Shown here: positions 1-12,690 of the stretch, one piece after another | Layout: each line of letters opens with the position of its first letter | Position numbering within the stretch: the stretch's first letter is position 1 | Source of the DNA: Artocarpus heterophyllus | Lineage: Eukaryota > Streptophyta > Magnoliopsida > Rosales > Moraceae | Assembly: GCA_025403435.1 (NCBI GenBank) | Contig: JAJQZP010000426.1 | Coordinates: 183,365-247,364 of the forward strand | Direction of reading: 5' to 3' | Length of the DNA stretch: 64,000 nucleotides | The notes under the pieces: generated by a model | Told to the model about the DNA's origin: nothing | What the model saw: the letters and a program-made list of their open reading frames with translations, nothing else | Database searches by the model: none | Made by a program: the position numbers and the translations under genes

Positions 1-301
1 GTTTTCCCTCTGTCTTTTCCAGTAATGGGATGCCAAAAAAGTTACGTAACATTCTAACTTAGGGACCACAACCATTTATAATATTTTAACTTTGTCTTAT
101 TTCTATTTTAACCCATCATAAAAATAGAAATTGGATTTTAGGTCTCTACACATAATTTTTTGCTAACACTTTATGAGATGCTTTAAAACCCAAAACTTTG
201 CACTTTATTGGATCACTTTAATTAGGTTAATCTTATTTGATAGCATTAATACACATTTATTTAATATATTAGCCCACATATTATTGGAATTAATTCCAAC
301 A
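1..301 (-). repeat. 3' LTR of copia A, cut by the window edge
   Basis: Read on the minus strand, this LTR starts TGTTGGAATTAATTCC at position 301 and runs off the left edge. It aligns along its whole length with 39567-39867, the matching part of the element's other LTR (461 bp), so about 160 bp lie outside the window. The outer TSD cannot be checked. Confidence 0.93.
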
Positions 302-315
302 ATCTTCCACTTGGG
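302..315 (-). promoter_or_regulatory. Polypurine tract of copia A
   Basis: On the minus strand the bases just before the 3' LTR read CCCAAGTGGAAGAT, the usual purine-rich plus-strand primer of plant Ty1/copia elements. It directly abuts the LTR. Confidence 0.85.
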
Positions 316-722
316 TTATCTATGAAATTTTATAAATGTGAATTATACCTTATGAGCTCATGAATTGTGCTATCATTACCAAAAGCATCTCCAATCAATC
401 TGGTCCATCAATCATATCAATATAGGATCAAAGCGGTCTTCGTTACATTCAACGTAACTAAACCCATCAATGGTCACATATATTAATATAACGAACGACA
501 TGGATCAAGTATGGATGTGTAGCAAAGAAATTTCATGCAATGTGATCTTAACATGCTTATTTTCTACTGGTCCAACCTTATTCTTTAGTGAGATCAAATC
601 AAACATATTCAGAGTGAAAATAAACTGTAAACTTTATTTCTGTAGAAAATAACCATAAATTATCCATAAAATGACCGTAAAATGTGTCTACAACTGAAAA
701 GCATCTAAAATACAAACTCCCA

Positions 723-2908
723 CTAAAATGACATATCCTTAAGAGATACAACACCCATTTGAGCTGTATGCTCATGAAAGACCTTGGGTAGTACTCCTTT
801 AGTACGCGGATCCGCAACCATAGAGTTTGTCCCAATATGCTCTATAGACACCTAACCACTCTGTACTCTTTCTTTAACAACAAGGAACTTAATGTCTATA
901 TACTTCGACTTTGTTGAGCTCCTGTTGTTATTGGAATATAGCACTGCTAACTTATTGTCACAAAATATCTTAAGTGGTCTTTCAATTCCATCCACAGTTT
1001 GCAGCTTAATGACAAAATTTCGCAGCCATATCCCATGGTTGGATGCTTCATAACATGCTATAAGCTCTACTGCTATGGTGGAAGAAGCTATTAGTGTCTG
1101 CTTAGTACTTTTCCAAGAAATAGCTCCTCTAACATGCAGGAAGATATAGCCCGATGTGGATCTCTGATTGTCATGGCATCCAACAAAATCAATATCTGAA
1201 TACCTAATGATCTCTAGCTGATCTGATCTTCTATATGTGAGCATGTAATCTTTCATTTTCTGTAAATACCGCATGACTCGTTTGGCTACTTTCAAATGAT
1301 CTATCCCTGGATTACTTAAGTGTCTGCCCAACATCCTTGTAACATACGCAATATCCGAACGTGTACAAACCTGAGCATACATTAGACTCCCTACTGTTGC
1401 TGCATAAGGAATCTTTTGCATCTTTTTAACTTCAAAGTCATTTTTGGGGCATTGACTGAGACTGAACTTGTCTCCCTTAGCAATAGGGGTGTCTCCTGGT
1501 TTACAATCCTACATGCCAAATTTCTTAAGTACCTTCTCGATATAGCTCTTTTGTGATAATCCAAGTATACTCCAAGAGCGATCCCGGTGTATCTGTATGC
1601 CTAATACAAAAGAGGCATCCCCAAGATCCTTCATCTCAAATTTCTTTGATAGAAATCTCTTGGTTTCGTGCAATAAGCCTATATCATTGTCGGCAAGCAA
1701 TATGTCATCAACATATAAAACTAGGAAAATATATTTACTCCCACTGAACTTATGGTATATACAATCATCGACTATATTTATCTCAAAACCAAACGAGATG
1801 ATAACTTGATGAAATTTGTAATACCACTGACGAGACGCTTGCTTAAGCCCATAGATGGATTTCTTTAATTTGCAAACCATCTTCTTTGCATCTCCTGACA
1901 CAAAGTTCTCTGGTTGCACCATATAGATCGTTTCATCAATGTCGCCATTGAGAAACGCAGTCTTAACATCCATCTGGTGAAGCTCAAGATCAAAATGTGC
2001 CACCAATGCCATTATAGTCCTAAAAGAGTCTTTCGAAGAAACCAGAGAGAAAGTCTCTTTCTAGTCGATGCCAGCCCTTTGCAGCAAGATGAGCCTTATA
2101 TCTCTTCACATTGCCCTTTGAATCCCTCTTGGTCTTAAATGTCCATTTGTAACCAATGGGTTTCGCACCTTCAGGCAACAGGAAAATATCCCAAATGTCA
2201 TTGTATTTCATGGACTTTATCTCCTCATTCATGGCATTAATCCACTCTTAAGATTTAGAACTTTTCATGGCTTGACGGAAGTTGATTGGATCATCTTCCA
2301 CCACACCAATGTTAGACTCATGTTCTTGGAGAAATACAATGTGATCATCTGGCATCGCACTTTTGCTTTCTCTAGTGGATCTTCTTAATGGCATAGGTTC
2401 TTGAGGTGAAAGAGTTTGTTCTTCTGGAACAATTTCTGGAATAGGAGGTTCCATGACATTGTCTTGATTTGGATCTACTTCTTGTAAATGTCAGGAATAG
2501 GAACCTGATCAATGTCAATAACAGCTGTGGGAATATCAATATATTATTCTTCAAAGACAAAGTCCTTTACTCTATCTCCCCTTGCAAACTCGACATCCTC
2601 AAAAAACTGAGCAGTTCCCGTCTTGCAAATTGACTTAGTCATGGGATCATAAAATTTGTAACCCCTTGACCTCTCAGAGTATCCAATAAAATAGCAGCTG
2701 ATAGTTCTGGAGTCCAGTTTTTTTTCATTTGGCCTATAAGGCCTTGCCTTAGCTAGACACCCCAAATGTGCAGGTGCTTCAAACTAGGCTTCTTGCTGTC
2801 CAAAGCTCATAAGGGGTTTTGGCAGTTGCTTTAGTTGGAACTCTGTTGAGTATGTAAGCAGTAGTCTTTAAGGCTTCTCCCTAGAGAGATTCGGGCAAGG
2901 TAGAGTGA
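723..2908 (-). pseudogene. Copia A pol, 3' half: end of integrase, reverse transcriptase and RNase H
   Basis: On the minus strand, about 2544-2900 encodes the integrase C-terminal region, including a FIGYSERSRGYKFYDP-like stretch. The reverse transcriptase starts at about 2230 with GYKWTFKTKRDSKG, then QMDVKTAFLNGDIDETIYM and KSIYGLKQASRQWYYKF, with the catalytic YVDD box in LYVDDILLA at about 1700. RNase H follows at about 850-1420 (STSGYIFLHVRGAISWKSTKQ, then FCDNKLA). The frame ends at a stop near 723. Several stops and at least one frameshift separate the blocks, so no polyprotein can be made. The conserved blocks make Ty1/copia secure, but the finer lineage was not determined. Confidence 0.9.
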
Positions 2909-2913
2909 CTAAT
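2909..2913. repeat. Left TSD of the LARD-like element (ctaat)
   Basis: The five bases ctaat precede the TGTAACG start of the inserted element. They recur exactly at 35907-35911 after its terminal CA. This proves one insertion event into copia A. Confidence 0.93.
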
Positions 2914-3277
2914 TGTAACGACCGAGAAAAATCCAAAAATTAATAAACGTGATTAATTAAGGTTTTTTTTCCAAAATTACTTGGTTAAGTACTCGAAATG
3001 TTATGATAGTACATTAAAATAGTTATTTTTAATGTGTTAAATTAAAAGTTTATGATTCATTAATTTCATGTATGAGCCACAGTGTTGGCAATTATAAGAA
3101 TGCCAATTTAAAAGATTTAAATTGAGATTATGTGATAAAAGTGAAATTTTCTAACTTACCATGATTATGTGAAAATTCCTGTATAATATCAATTCAATAA
3201 GTGTACAGTTATGGTTACGGATCAAATTTGATCAATCTAACACGACACAGAATTAGACTGTGTAGACCACAAAATTG

Positions 3278-3287
3278 TTTATAAAAG
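3278..3287 (+). promoter_or_regulatory. TATA-like box of the LARD LTR
   Basis: The sequence TTTATAAAAG sits about 365 bases into the LTR, just upstream of a CT-rich tract. A similar arrangement is present in the right LTR near 10990. Promoter activity is inferred from position only. Confidence 0.5.
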
Positions 3288-6212
3288 AGCCAAAAAAAAA
3301 GAAAATCCAAAAAAGGGACAAAGTCGGCTCTTTCTCTCTCTACTTTCTCTCTCTATATTTTCTCTCTCTCCTCAAATCTCGATCTAGATTTCGACATTTG
3401 TTTCTGACACCTCCTGCACCAACGGAAAGCTCTCGACGAGTTGAGTCCAACGAAGTGCCGTGCCGCCTAAAACACTGCCGGAGTAAGCCACACGCGCAAG
3501 CCGAAGTGGCGGTGAAACCCATTTTTTTTGACGTGATTTCTCTGCCGTTCGATCACCAATCATCTTGATCTTGGTGTCTACAGACTCAGCATGACGAGAG
3601 GAACAAGAAGTCACCAATCTCCCAGCTCGATTTTAGCTATAGCAAAATGACAGAGCTACCCCAATTCTGTCGCTGTGCCGCCACTCGATCTTGTATCCAC
3701 CGATAGCGGTGATCGACGCCGCCACTGCCATTATGTTCAGAAGATCGAGGGGAGTAAGACACCACAATCAATTTGGTTGTGGTGTTACTAGCCGTTGGAG
3801 ATCAAAAGCGTCCGTCGCCGTCGCCGCGTGAGACGCCGATGAAGGTGTTTCTAGCTATTGCACCCCAAATTGAAAGGGGGAAAACGTTCAAAGCCTCACG
3901 TGGGATGATTTGCCTCGGTCAATTCCGTCGCTGAGCTGCTGATCATCGGAGAACGACAAGGCTTGTCATTCCCGTCGTGGGAGAATCGGGTTCACCATCC
4001 CCAATGTTTTTGTGCCAAATTGATGGCACAAAAACACTCAAAGGATTAAGAGGAAGAAATTTGGCCCCTCAATTGCACGAAAAGATCGTCGATCACCGAA
4101 GAACCAAGACCCACCGCCTAGCGCCGTCGTGAGGAGATGGAGCCATCGTTCCACTCAACGTTGAGCAGCCCCATGTTAAGGGAAATGTTCAGAGTGACCT
4201 AAGGAGCAAAAGCCTTCGGTCAATTTCGGAGCACTAATGTCGAAAGACCGAGATCAGAACCCGTCAACTTACACCGTCGACGACATCCTTGATCTACATG
4301 GTTAGAGGCCATTCGTTCTTTTTTCTCTGACAGATGGTCAGAACTTCATCTGGGTTCGAATCCTACTGAGAGGTCCACTAGAGATCATAAATTGTTGAAG
4401 AAAGAACAAGATGTTTCTTTTATTGGGTGAAATTGACACCGTCATTGAACTCAGAAAGGTTGATTTTGGGGGGGTAGGCCCGAGCTTAGCCACCAACGGA
4501 GCTAATCAACGTCGATCAAAGTCGGCCAACGGTCGGTCAACGATGATTTGGGATTTTATGATCCGGACCTCGGATCGACGATTCGAGACCGCCTCCCTAC
4601 TCATTTCGACGCTCTGAACGCAACGGTGACCTCCGTTAGAGCTAATTCTACTTCGATGAAAATCAGCTGGTACTAATTGCACACGAATTGAGGCAATTTA
4701 AACTATAGTAACAGAGTCCAGAATGACGTTTCCAGTAATATATGATCTCTAGGAAGCATTCCTAGCCATTCATGGTCGCTCGAGGAGCACTACAGAGGAT
4801 GCTTCGTGTACTGTAGATACAGCGAGCTACAACTAGACCTGCTTAGCTCGAAGTCCAAGTAAGTAGGAATCTCGCCTACAATATGAACAGTTTTAAAATA
4901 AATTATTTTTAACGCTTTCATAAAAATTTATGAAAATGCATGATCAGTGATTGTCACACTGTTTTATGTTAGAATGGGTGTTATGTTATGTTATGTCATG
5001 ATATGATATACTATGATGATGTTATGATTAATGTGTGATGAATGCAATAGGTTTTACAGTTGATGAGACTGTAAAAGTGTACATTTTCTAAGGCTTAAAT
5101 CATTTATTTATGCTTTTATTTCTCATTAAATCCTCTAATTAATAGTATTTTGTGTTAATTAGTATTTTTTGTGTTTTAGTGTGTAAATGTGTTTAAAATT
5201 GTATTTTTAGTGTGTTTTTATGCTTAAAAGAATTTTTAGTAATTCTTGGAGTCGTTTTTGTATGTTAAATAAGTGTCTAGTTTGTAAATAGTCAAAACCG
5301 TAAAAGTAATGCAGTTATTTTATTTTGAGTTTTAGTGTGTTTGATAGTGTGTTTTAAGTTTGTAAATATGTCTTATTATATTTTTAGTAATTTCTAAAAA
5401 TATTTTCAAGTCATAAAAATTATATTTGTGTCAAACCGTAAGAGACTGGAAATTTTAGGAGTTTTTATTTATTTTTGTGTGTTTTAATGTAAAATAAATA
5501 TTTTTAATATTTTTGTAAATATTATGTTTGTAAAATAATTAATATTAGTGTGTTTGTGATTTTTAGATTTAAAATCTGGAGGAAAAACGGAGCAAAACGA
5601 CACCAAAATGGATAAAATTGGACATCAAATGCATCAAAAATCTTTGAAAAATTTGAAATTCAAAAGGCAGAGGACACGTGGCATCATGGGAGCCGTTGGA
5701 TTCACTTCCAAATTAATCTCAGCCGTCCGAGGAAGAGACGCGTGTCAACGCGTCATCCGGTGCGTCAGCGGAATCTCAGAGTGCAGTCCACGTGTTGAAA
5801 TCTGATTGGCGCGTGCGTTACACGCGCCGACAAAGCTGCAGGTGAGGCAGGGGGTCTCAGGCTACTTTGGATCGTGTGCGGTCGTGTCCACGTGCATCCA
5901 TTCTCTGAACCGTCAGATCTGAATACTTAGACTCATCCAAGGGTTCTCTTGAGTCAGCCACGCGGCCCCACCTGGACCCATTTTCGTGCGTGTCTCCAGA
6001 CCGTCGAATCGTGTCTTCAAAGGCCCAGATCGTCCCATAGCCATGCCCCCAGCTGCCAAGAAGCACAGAATCTCAGCGAGATTCTCACGCATTGAAGAAG
6101 GGCCAGCGCGAAGAAGAAAATGAGGAGACAAAGGATCAATATGATCCGAATTTGTCAACTTTCAATAGGAAAAAAATAATAATTACATATGGCACACAGT
6201 AACTTTTCAAGG

Positions 6213-6222
6213 CTATAAATAG
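6213..6222 (+). promoter_or_regulatory. TATA box of the Tat-like solo LTR
   Basis: CTATAAATAG stands inside GGCTATAAATAGCC, a strong plant TATA match. It is followed within 80 bases by the hairpin at 6290-6310. It is the likely transcription start region of the parent element. Confidence 0.65.
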
Positions 6223-6289
6223 CCTTGCATTGCCCCTTGAAGAAAGCATCCCTTCAGGCCTTTGGCCCTCTTTCCTATCTTTTTCCTTT

Positions 6290-6310
6290 CTGTTGAGTTA
6301 AACTCAACAG
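6290..6310 (+). repeat. Perfect 10-bp inverted repeat downstream of the TATA box
   Basis: The arms CTGTTGAGTT and AACTCAACAG pair perfectly around a single A. The repeat lies in the probable R region of the solo LTR, so RNA from the element could fold here. Its function is unknown. Confidence 0.7.
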
Positions 6311-8648
6311 TATCTTCTTAGATAAAATAATGCTTAAATTAGTGTAAAGAGTTTGGTGAGGCACAGAGATGATCTTGTATGCATAGTATTTTGGTATGGG
6401 TTTTGACTCTATATCAGTATGGTAATGCTTATATTTTTGTGGAATAAATTATATCTTTTTGTTTTTAATAATTATTGTTAATGTTGTTATGCTGCCAATT
6501 TTTACATAAATTCAGTCATGCTTTCTTTATGTAATTTAATTGTGTTGCATAGTTAATATTAATAATAATGAAATAATGCTTAATTTTATGGAATGTCTTT
6601 TACTGCAGTATGACTTGTTATATTGTCGATTCTAGATATTTCATAAGACGAAGTGCTGCTAGAGTTAATGTAAAAATTTATTCCACTAAAATATATTAAT
6701 TTTGATTTATTATTATCTTTTCTATCCTAAAATTATGTTAATTATAATTGAGTGATAGCTGTTATAATTATCATAATTAGTGCACCAATAATTATTTTGC
6801 TAGTGTTTATAGGAAGACCCTTACTGCATAATGGCTTGCCATATTGTCGATTTAGGTTGACCTATATAATTAGTAAAATGTGCTTGCAATTAATGAGATA
6901 AGATATAATAAATCAAATGCTGTAGATAATTATTAATTGGAGTTAAAATTCCATATCAATTGCAAAACATACAAGGGATTCTCAAAGCTTCAACATTTTA
7001 ATTTTATGCTTTGAATTTTGAATTAAATTTTGAATAAAAACCACAAAAATATTTATCTCATTTTACACTTTGATTTGAAAAAGTGCTTGTCTTTTTTAAC
7101 ATTTATTTTTATCAATTTACCGAGATATAAATTTTCATCTCCCTGTGGATACAACAACTTTTCTATACTACATACGTCCGCCGTTTAAAGAAGAAACACA
7201 TTTTGGGGCGTTACTACCACCAACAATAGTATAAGCTATGATTTGCAAGTGTGATGCATATGAGGTGATTGCATTTGAAATGCTCACTAAAGTTAATAAG
7301 AAGGTAACGTAAAGATAAAAAGAAAGTGTCGTACCAGCCGCCTCTTGTTGTGAGGTAATGAACATAAAGTTAAAGTTTGACCTCTTAGATGTGAGATATA
7401 TGACCTCGAAGTCCGATGGTCTCAAGTCTTCCACAAGGGAAGCATTATGTTTATTATCTCATGATTAATGATGTTGGTACAAACACTAAAGTAAAATAAA
7501 GAAAGTTAAAGTAAGATATGGAAAGATAAGGGACAAGGATAGAAAGTTAAAATAAGATAAGAAAAGTTGTCGAACAAAGATAAGAGTTAAAGAAAGAAAT
7601 GGATGACTATAAGATGTTCATAATTAAGCATAAAACAAGTTAACAAGACAACATAAAATGTTTATGCATATTTTTTTTTAAATAATTTTTAATTATGTTT
7701 TGTGGGACTGATTTCCTACTTACTGAGCAAAAGCTCATTTAAGTATGTTCATGCTATAGGTAAGAAAACCTATCAGCGACATTTGTTGGGCAGTGGTAAG
7801 CGATGAACGAATGGTGGGGATGAGTATGTATGCCACTACGGTATATTTCCGTTGCAGAAAGAAAAGGTTATCTTTTCTTTATTTAATATAGTACTTTCAA
7901 AGTTCAAGAAAGTCAAAGTCTTAAGAACTGTTTTCAAAGTTCAAGTTATATTTTATGAAACATTTTATCCAATTGTAAAGTAAAGTTCTAAGCTGTGTTT
8001 CAGTAATTGTTTCTTATTAAGTTTTAAGAAATGATTTTAAAAAAAAGTTTTAAAGGCATTGGTTAAGCGAGGTCTTAGCTTAAAATGCGATAATTGTTGA
8101 AACAGTTTTTAAGTATGTTTTAAGGAATGTTTTAAAGGAAGTAATTCTAAAAAAATTATCCTTAAGTTTATAAGAAACGTTTTAAAGATATTTTTTTATT
8201 ATATGTTCTAAGATATTAATGTTATGAGGTATACAAAGGTAAAGTTTTTACGAATTATGATTACGTTAAATCGTAATGATTATTATGTGATTTCTTTTCA
8301 TATTTGAGATATTAATGTTACTATGTTAGTTTACGAAATTATGTTTTGAAAAATAATTGACATTTCTTTCAAGATTATATGTTATGAATTCTTTATTATC
8401 AAGAATTCATTTGAAATAATTATGTTTAAAGTACTTTTGCATTTTGTTAGTGCATAATGATTTACTGTTTAAGTTATACATTATAAGTTGCATTTGTTAT
8501 GCAAAAACTTTTATAGTTTAAATCAAGATTTGCAATGTATTTGAAAAGAAAATTTTATTCCATAATTTTCAGTACTTTATATTAAAGTATGTTAAAATTA
8601 CGATTATGTTCAAGTTAAATAACGGTCACGTAGGCGGGTCATCACAGT

Positions 8649-8660
8649 TGGTATCAGAGT
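8649..8660 (+). promoter_or_regulatory. Primer-binding site of the LARD-like element
   Basis: TGGTATCAGAGT lies two bases after the left LTR. It matches the 3' end of plant tRNA-iMet (TGGTATCAGAGC) in 11 of 12 bases. Confidence 0.88.
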
Positions 8661-10610
8661 GGGTATCTTGCCATCCTACTCTACGTTGTCGAGTGCCTGC
8701 TTCGCCACAGTCGAAGTAAGTTATGTTAATTAAATGTTATGTTAAGTTACGTTAGATGATATATGTCAATTTTTCGTGCAACGGCAATCAAGTTATCAAT
8801 ATGCAAGCATGATTTTAAATGTCCTCTTAAGGACCAACGTTAAGCCTAGCCGCTCCGATATGTAGAATCACGAGGAAGTTGTATTCAGTGCTGACTTCCT
8901 AAGTCAACTAAACAACATGTAGAAGCACGTGGATGCTTGAACCAATACTTCAAGATAATCTACACTCAGAGTACTAATTTGGACGAAAATGTCTGGATCT
9001 ATAACTATAGAAAAGGTTGATTGACTAATCAACAGAGGATCTAGAGAGCTACAATCTAGGTAGCTGTGTCTCGAAAAAGAAATGAAGCTCATGGATCTTT
9101 TTCAACTTCATTGCTAACCTATAGATGAAGCCGCTTCTCATGCAGCATACAAGCGGATCCTCACTAAAAGATGATTCTATTAGTGGATATATAACACCTC
9201 TCAATCTGCCATGAGAACAAAAGAAGTCACGGATAGGGTATGCAAGGGACACAAGAATGAAATCTTCTTCAAAGAATCACCCCTAAAGGCGATGTCAAAG
9301 CATTTCTCCGAACCACAAACGAGCACTTAGAGAGAGCTTTCTAGCTTGGATTGTTAACAAGGACATCGATATTCAGTTTGGAAGCGATGTAAAAGGACAG
9401 ATAAGCATAGTACCACTACGGGGTTTAGTGATGTGATATGTCATACGATTAAGCAAGTGTACGTATAGTAAAGAAGTAAGATTTATATGTGGATGATAGA
9501 AGTTTCCAATAAGAAGAACTTTATGTTATGCGACCTGATAGAGGCGAGTAAAGTCTCGATCTCAACAAAGGTCTATGATATGTAATAATTGCTAAAGAGA
9601 GAAGTTCAGCAATTTTATGATATGAAAGTATGATTGATATATGCATGAATATTATGACTATGATTTTCATATGTATTATAAATGTAACATGACTTAAAGT
9701 ATGACATGAATATGATATGAAACAGTTGCTATTATGAAAGAAAAATGTATAGCAACTTTACGATATGAAAGTATGAATAACATGTGTATGTATAAATGAC
9801 TGACATGAGTATGAGTAATATGTGAACGTATGATATGAGTGACATGTATATGTATGATATGTTTATGAACGTTATGTGTATGGATGATATGGATATGAAT
9901 GCTATGATTGATGCTTGCTATCTAGAGTATAACAAGATATAGTATATAAGTATAATACCATATAGTGCATAATGAACATGCCCAATAAGGTCCATAGGAA
10001 ACCCATTAAGGATATAACCTCCAATTTGCCTATAGGAAACTAGAAAGATTACTATAAAACACCCTAGTTTCGATTAGAAATCGTGAGAACGATTTAGATA
10101 ATCAAGTAGAATTTAGAAAATTTCTCATGACCAATAGACAAGTCACAAGAGTAGAGCCAAGAGAGAGACTCTACGAATATAGAAAAGACAAGAGCGAATT
10201 TTTCCTTTTCCTGCACCCCAAGGAAAGACGAGACATGTAAAAGAGAGATATGAAAAGTTAAGTTCTGTTATAGAAGTTTTTGGACAAGTACATAAACATG
10301 TTTTAGGCAGCCATTATCATTAGTTTGGAATGACTAGATGATATAGACTGAGCAATAAAAAGATGAAATTTTTTTGGCCAATTCTTATGTACCAGATCAT
10401 GATCTAGGTACGAATATGCAACCTGAGATATGAGATAGGATTAGTATAAGTCCTAGAACAAGAGAAAGATGGCTTTAGGAAAGGAGCCACATTTCCACAT
10501 CAAGATGTTTGGGGCAAAGTTGCTAAAAAGAAAGAAAGCCCCATAAGATTAAGTTACAGAGCCATAGGATACCCTTAGTTTGTCCTAATTTTTGAGGACG
10601 AAAATTTTAT

Positions 10611-10623
10611 AAGGTGGGTAGAT
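10611..10623 (+). promoter_or_regulatory. Polypurine tract of the LARD-like element
   Basis: AAGGTGGGTAGAT abuts the right LTR start TGTAACG. It is a slightly degraded purine tract, in the position expected for the plus-strand primer. Confidence 0.72.
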
Positions 10624-12579
10624 TGTAACGACTGGGAAAAATCTAAAAATTAATAAACGTGATTAATTAAGGATTTTTTTTCCAAAATTACTTGGTTAAG
10701 TACTTGAAATGTTATGATAGTACATTAAAATAGTTATTTTTAATGTGCTAAACTAAAAGTTTATGATTCATTAATTTCATGTATGAGCCATAGTGGTGGC
10801 AATTATAAGAATCTCAATTTAAAAGATTTAAATTGAGATTATGTGATAAAAGTGAAATTTTTCAACTTACCATGATTATGTGAAAATTCTTGTATAATAT
10901 CAATTGAGTAAGTGTATAGTTATAGTTACGGATCAAATTTGATCAATCCAACGCGACATAGAATTAGACTGTGTAGACCACAAAATTGTTTATAAAAGAG
11001 TAAAAAAAAAAGAGAAAATCCAAAAAAAAGGGACAAAGTCGGCTCTTTCTCTCCCTACTTTCTCTCTCTAGATTTTCTCTCTATCCTCAAATCTCGGTCA
11101 AGATTCCAGCATCTGTTTTTGACACCTCCTGCACCAACGGGAAGCTCTCGATGAGCTGAGTTCAACGAGGTACCGTGCCACAAAAAACGCAGCTAGAGTA
11201 AGCCACACGCGCCGCTCGAAGTGGCGGTGAAACCCATTTTTCCTGATGTGATTTCTCCACCATTTGACCACCAATCGACGTGATCTTGGTGTCTATGAAC
11301 TCAGCATGAGGAGAGGAACAAGAAGATACCAATCTCCCAGCTTGATTTTAGCTGAAGCAAAATAACGAAGCTGCCCCAATTTTGCCATCGTGTCACCACC
11401 CAATCTTGTCACCACCGGCAGCGGTGATTGACACCGCGACTGCCATTATGTTCAGAAGATCGAGGGGAGCAAGACACCTTAATCAATTTGGTCGTGGTGT
11501 TATTGGCTATGGGAGATCAAAAGCGTCTACCGTTGCCACTGCATGAGACGTCGATGAAGGTGTTTCTAGCTACTGCACCCCAAATTGAAAGGGGGAAAAC
11601 GTTCAGAGCCTCACGTGGAACGAGTTGCCTCGGTCAATTCCGTCGCTACGCTGTCGATCATCGGAGAACGACGAGGCCCTTCGTCACCACCATGGGAGAA
11701 TCGAGTTCACCATCCCCAATGGTTTTGTGCCAAATTGATGGCACAAAAACACTTAAAGGATTGAAAGGAAGAAATTCAACCCCTCAATTGCACGAAACGA
11801 TCGCCAATCACCGGAGAACCAAGACCCGCCGCCTAGTGCCATAGTGAGGAGGTGGAGCCACCATTCTACGCAATGTTGAGCAGCCCCATGTTAGGGGAAA
11901 TGTTTAGAGTGACCTGGGGAGCAAAATCCCTCGGTCAATTTTAGAGCACGAATGCCGAAAGACTGAGACCGGAACCCACCAACTTACATCGTCAATGGCA
12001 ACCCTGATCTGCATGGATAGAGGCCAAATTGGGTGAAATTGACACAACCATTGAACTTAGAAGGGTCAATTTTGGGGGGGTAGGCCCGAGCTCAGCCACC
12101 AACGGAGTTAATCAACGCCGATCAAAGTCGGCCAACGGTCGGTTAACGACGAATTTGGGATTTTGTGATTCGGACCTCCGATCGACCATTCGAGATCGCC
12201 TCCTAACTCATTTCGACACTCTAAAAGCAACGGTGACCTCCATTCGAGCTAATTCCACTTTGATGAAAATCATCCGGTACCGACTACACACGAATCGAGG
12301 TGATTCAAACTACAGTACGTAACACCCACCTATTTTTATGTAATGGATTATGCTAAGTTAGTAACGACGTTAAGTAATTTTTTTATTGATATATGTTATG
12401 ATTTGCGATTTTATATTACTAACTTTTTATTTTAAGTTTTATGACACGTGACGATCGCGTGGAATTAACGTGCTCAAGTGTTCAAGTTAATTTCAATGTA
12501 TGTTTTTTTAGGATGCAATGATTACTTGAATGCTATGATGTATTGTATTTTAAGGACAGTTTGATAGGATGGACTTTCA

Positions 12580-12690
12580 AGTTCGACAGGCCGAAAAGTC
12601 TGTGAAGAATCGGCAGGCTGATGGAAACCATCGGTAAGCCGAACTTTGTGGAATCGGCAGGCCAAAGTAAAGAATCGACAGGCCGATGTC
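12580..12690 (+). repeat. CGGCAGGCC motif cluster in the 3.2 kb solo LTR
   Basis: Five variants of TCGGCAGGCCGA occur about 20-27 bases apart: TCGACAGGCCGA, TCGGCAGGCTGA, TCGGTAAGCCGA, TCGGCAGGCCAA and TCGACAGGCCGA. Most changes are C/T or G/A transitions. The sequences between copies are unrelated. Confidence 0.85.

Larger units (their letters stand above)
5061..7225 (+). mobile_element. Solo LTR, Tat/Ogre-like Ty3/gypsy
   Basis: This 2165 bp block is absent from the corresponding place in the right LARD LTR (near 34497), so it is an insertion. It starts TGATGAGACTG, ends CCAACA and is flanked by acagt (5056-5060) and atagt (7226-7230), a 5-base TSD with one transition. No internal copy of its ends is seen, so it is a solo LTR left by recombination. 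Landmarks are a TATA box at 6213-6222, a perfect hairpin at 6290-6310, a duplicated 45-base motif near 6600 and 6830, and a late CTCCCTGTGGATACAAC motif near 7138. That last motif is typical of Tat, Ogre and Athila LTRs. Confidence 0.82.
2914..8646 (+). repeat. Left LTR of the LARD-like element (split by a solo LTR)
   Basis: The segments 2914-5060 and 7226-8646 align in order with 10624-12317 plus 34145-35906. A TATA-like TTTATAAAAG at 3278-3287 is followed by a pyrimidine-rich run (about 3328-3372), then a GC-richer stretch, a common layout for a Tekay-type LTR promoter and leader. There are four mismatches in the first 57 bases between the two LTRs. Short open frames inside, such as 4411-4617, recur in both LTRs only because of LTR identity and are not treated as genes. 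Confidence 0.9.
8647..10623 (+). other. Non-coding interior of the LARD-like element
   Basis: The 1977 bases between PBS and PPT show no continuous gag, protease, RT or integrase frame on either strand. About 9590-9900 is dominated by short AT-rich words of the tatgatatgaaagtatg type, with one block repeated about 150 bases apart. A short stretch near 9366 has the look of the gypsy EIEFGIE region ahead of RT, but it is too short and degraded to call. The last 60 bases (GAGGACGAAAATTTTATAAGG) resemble the end of Tekay interiors. Confidence 0.75.

Noticed and set aside
5608..6158. GC-richer frames in the Tat-like solo LTR
   Set aside because: The segment is promoter-proximal LTR sequence. The frames are short, lack motifs and lie upstream of the TATA box.
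4411..12322. Open frames at 4411-4617, 11428-11844 and 12029-12322 as genes
   Set aside because: They lie in the LARD LTRs. The corresponding regions in the partner LTR have broken or different frames, and no protein motif is seen.
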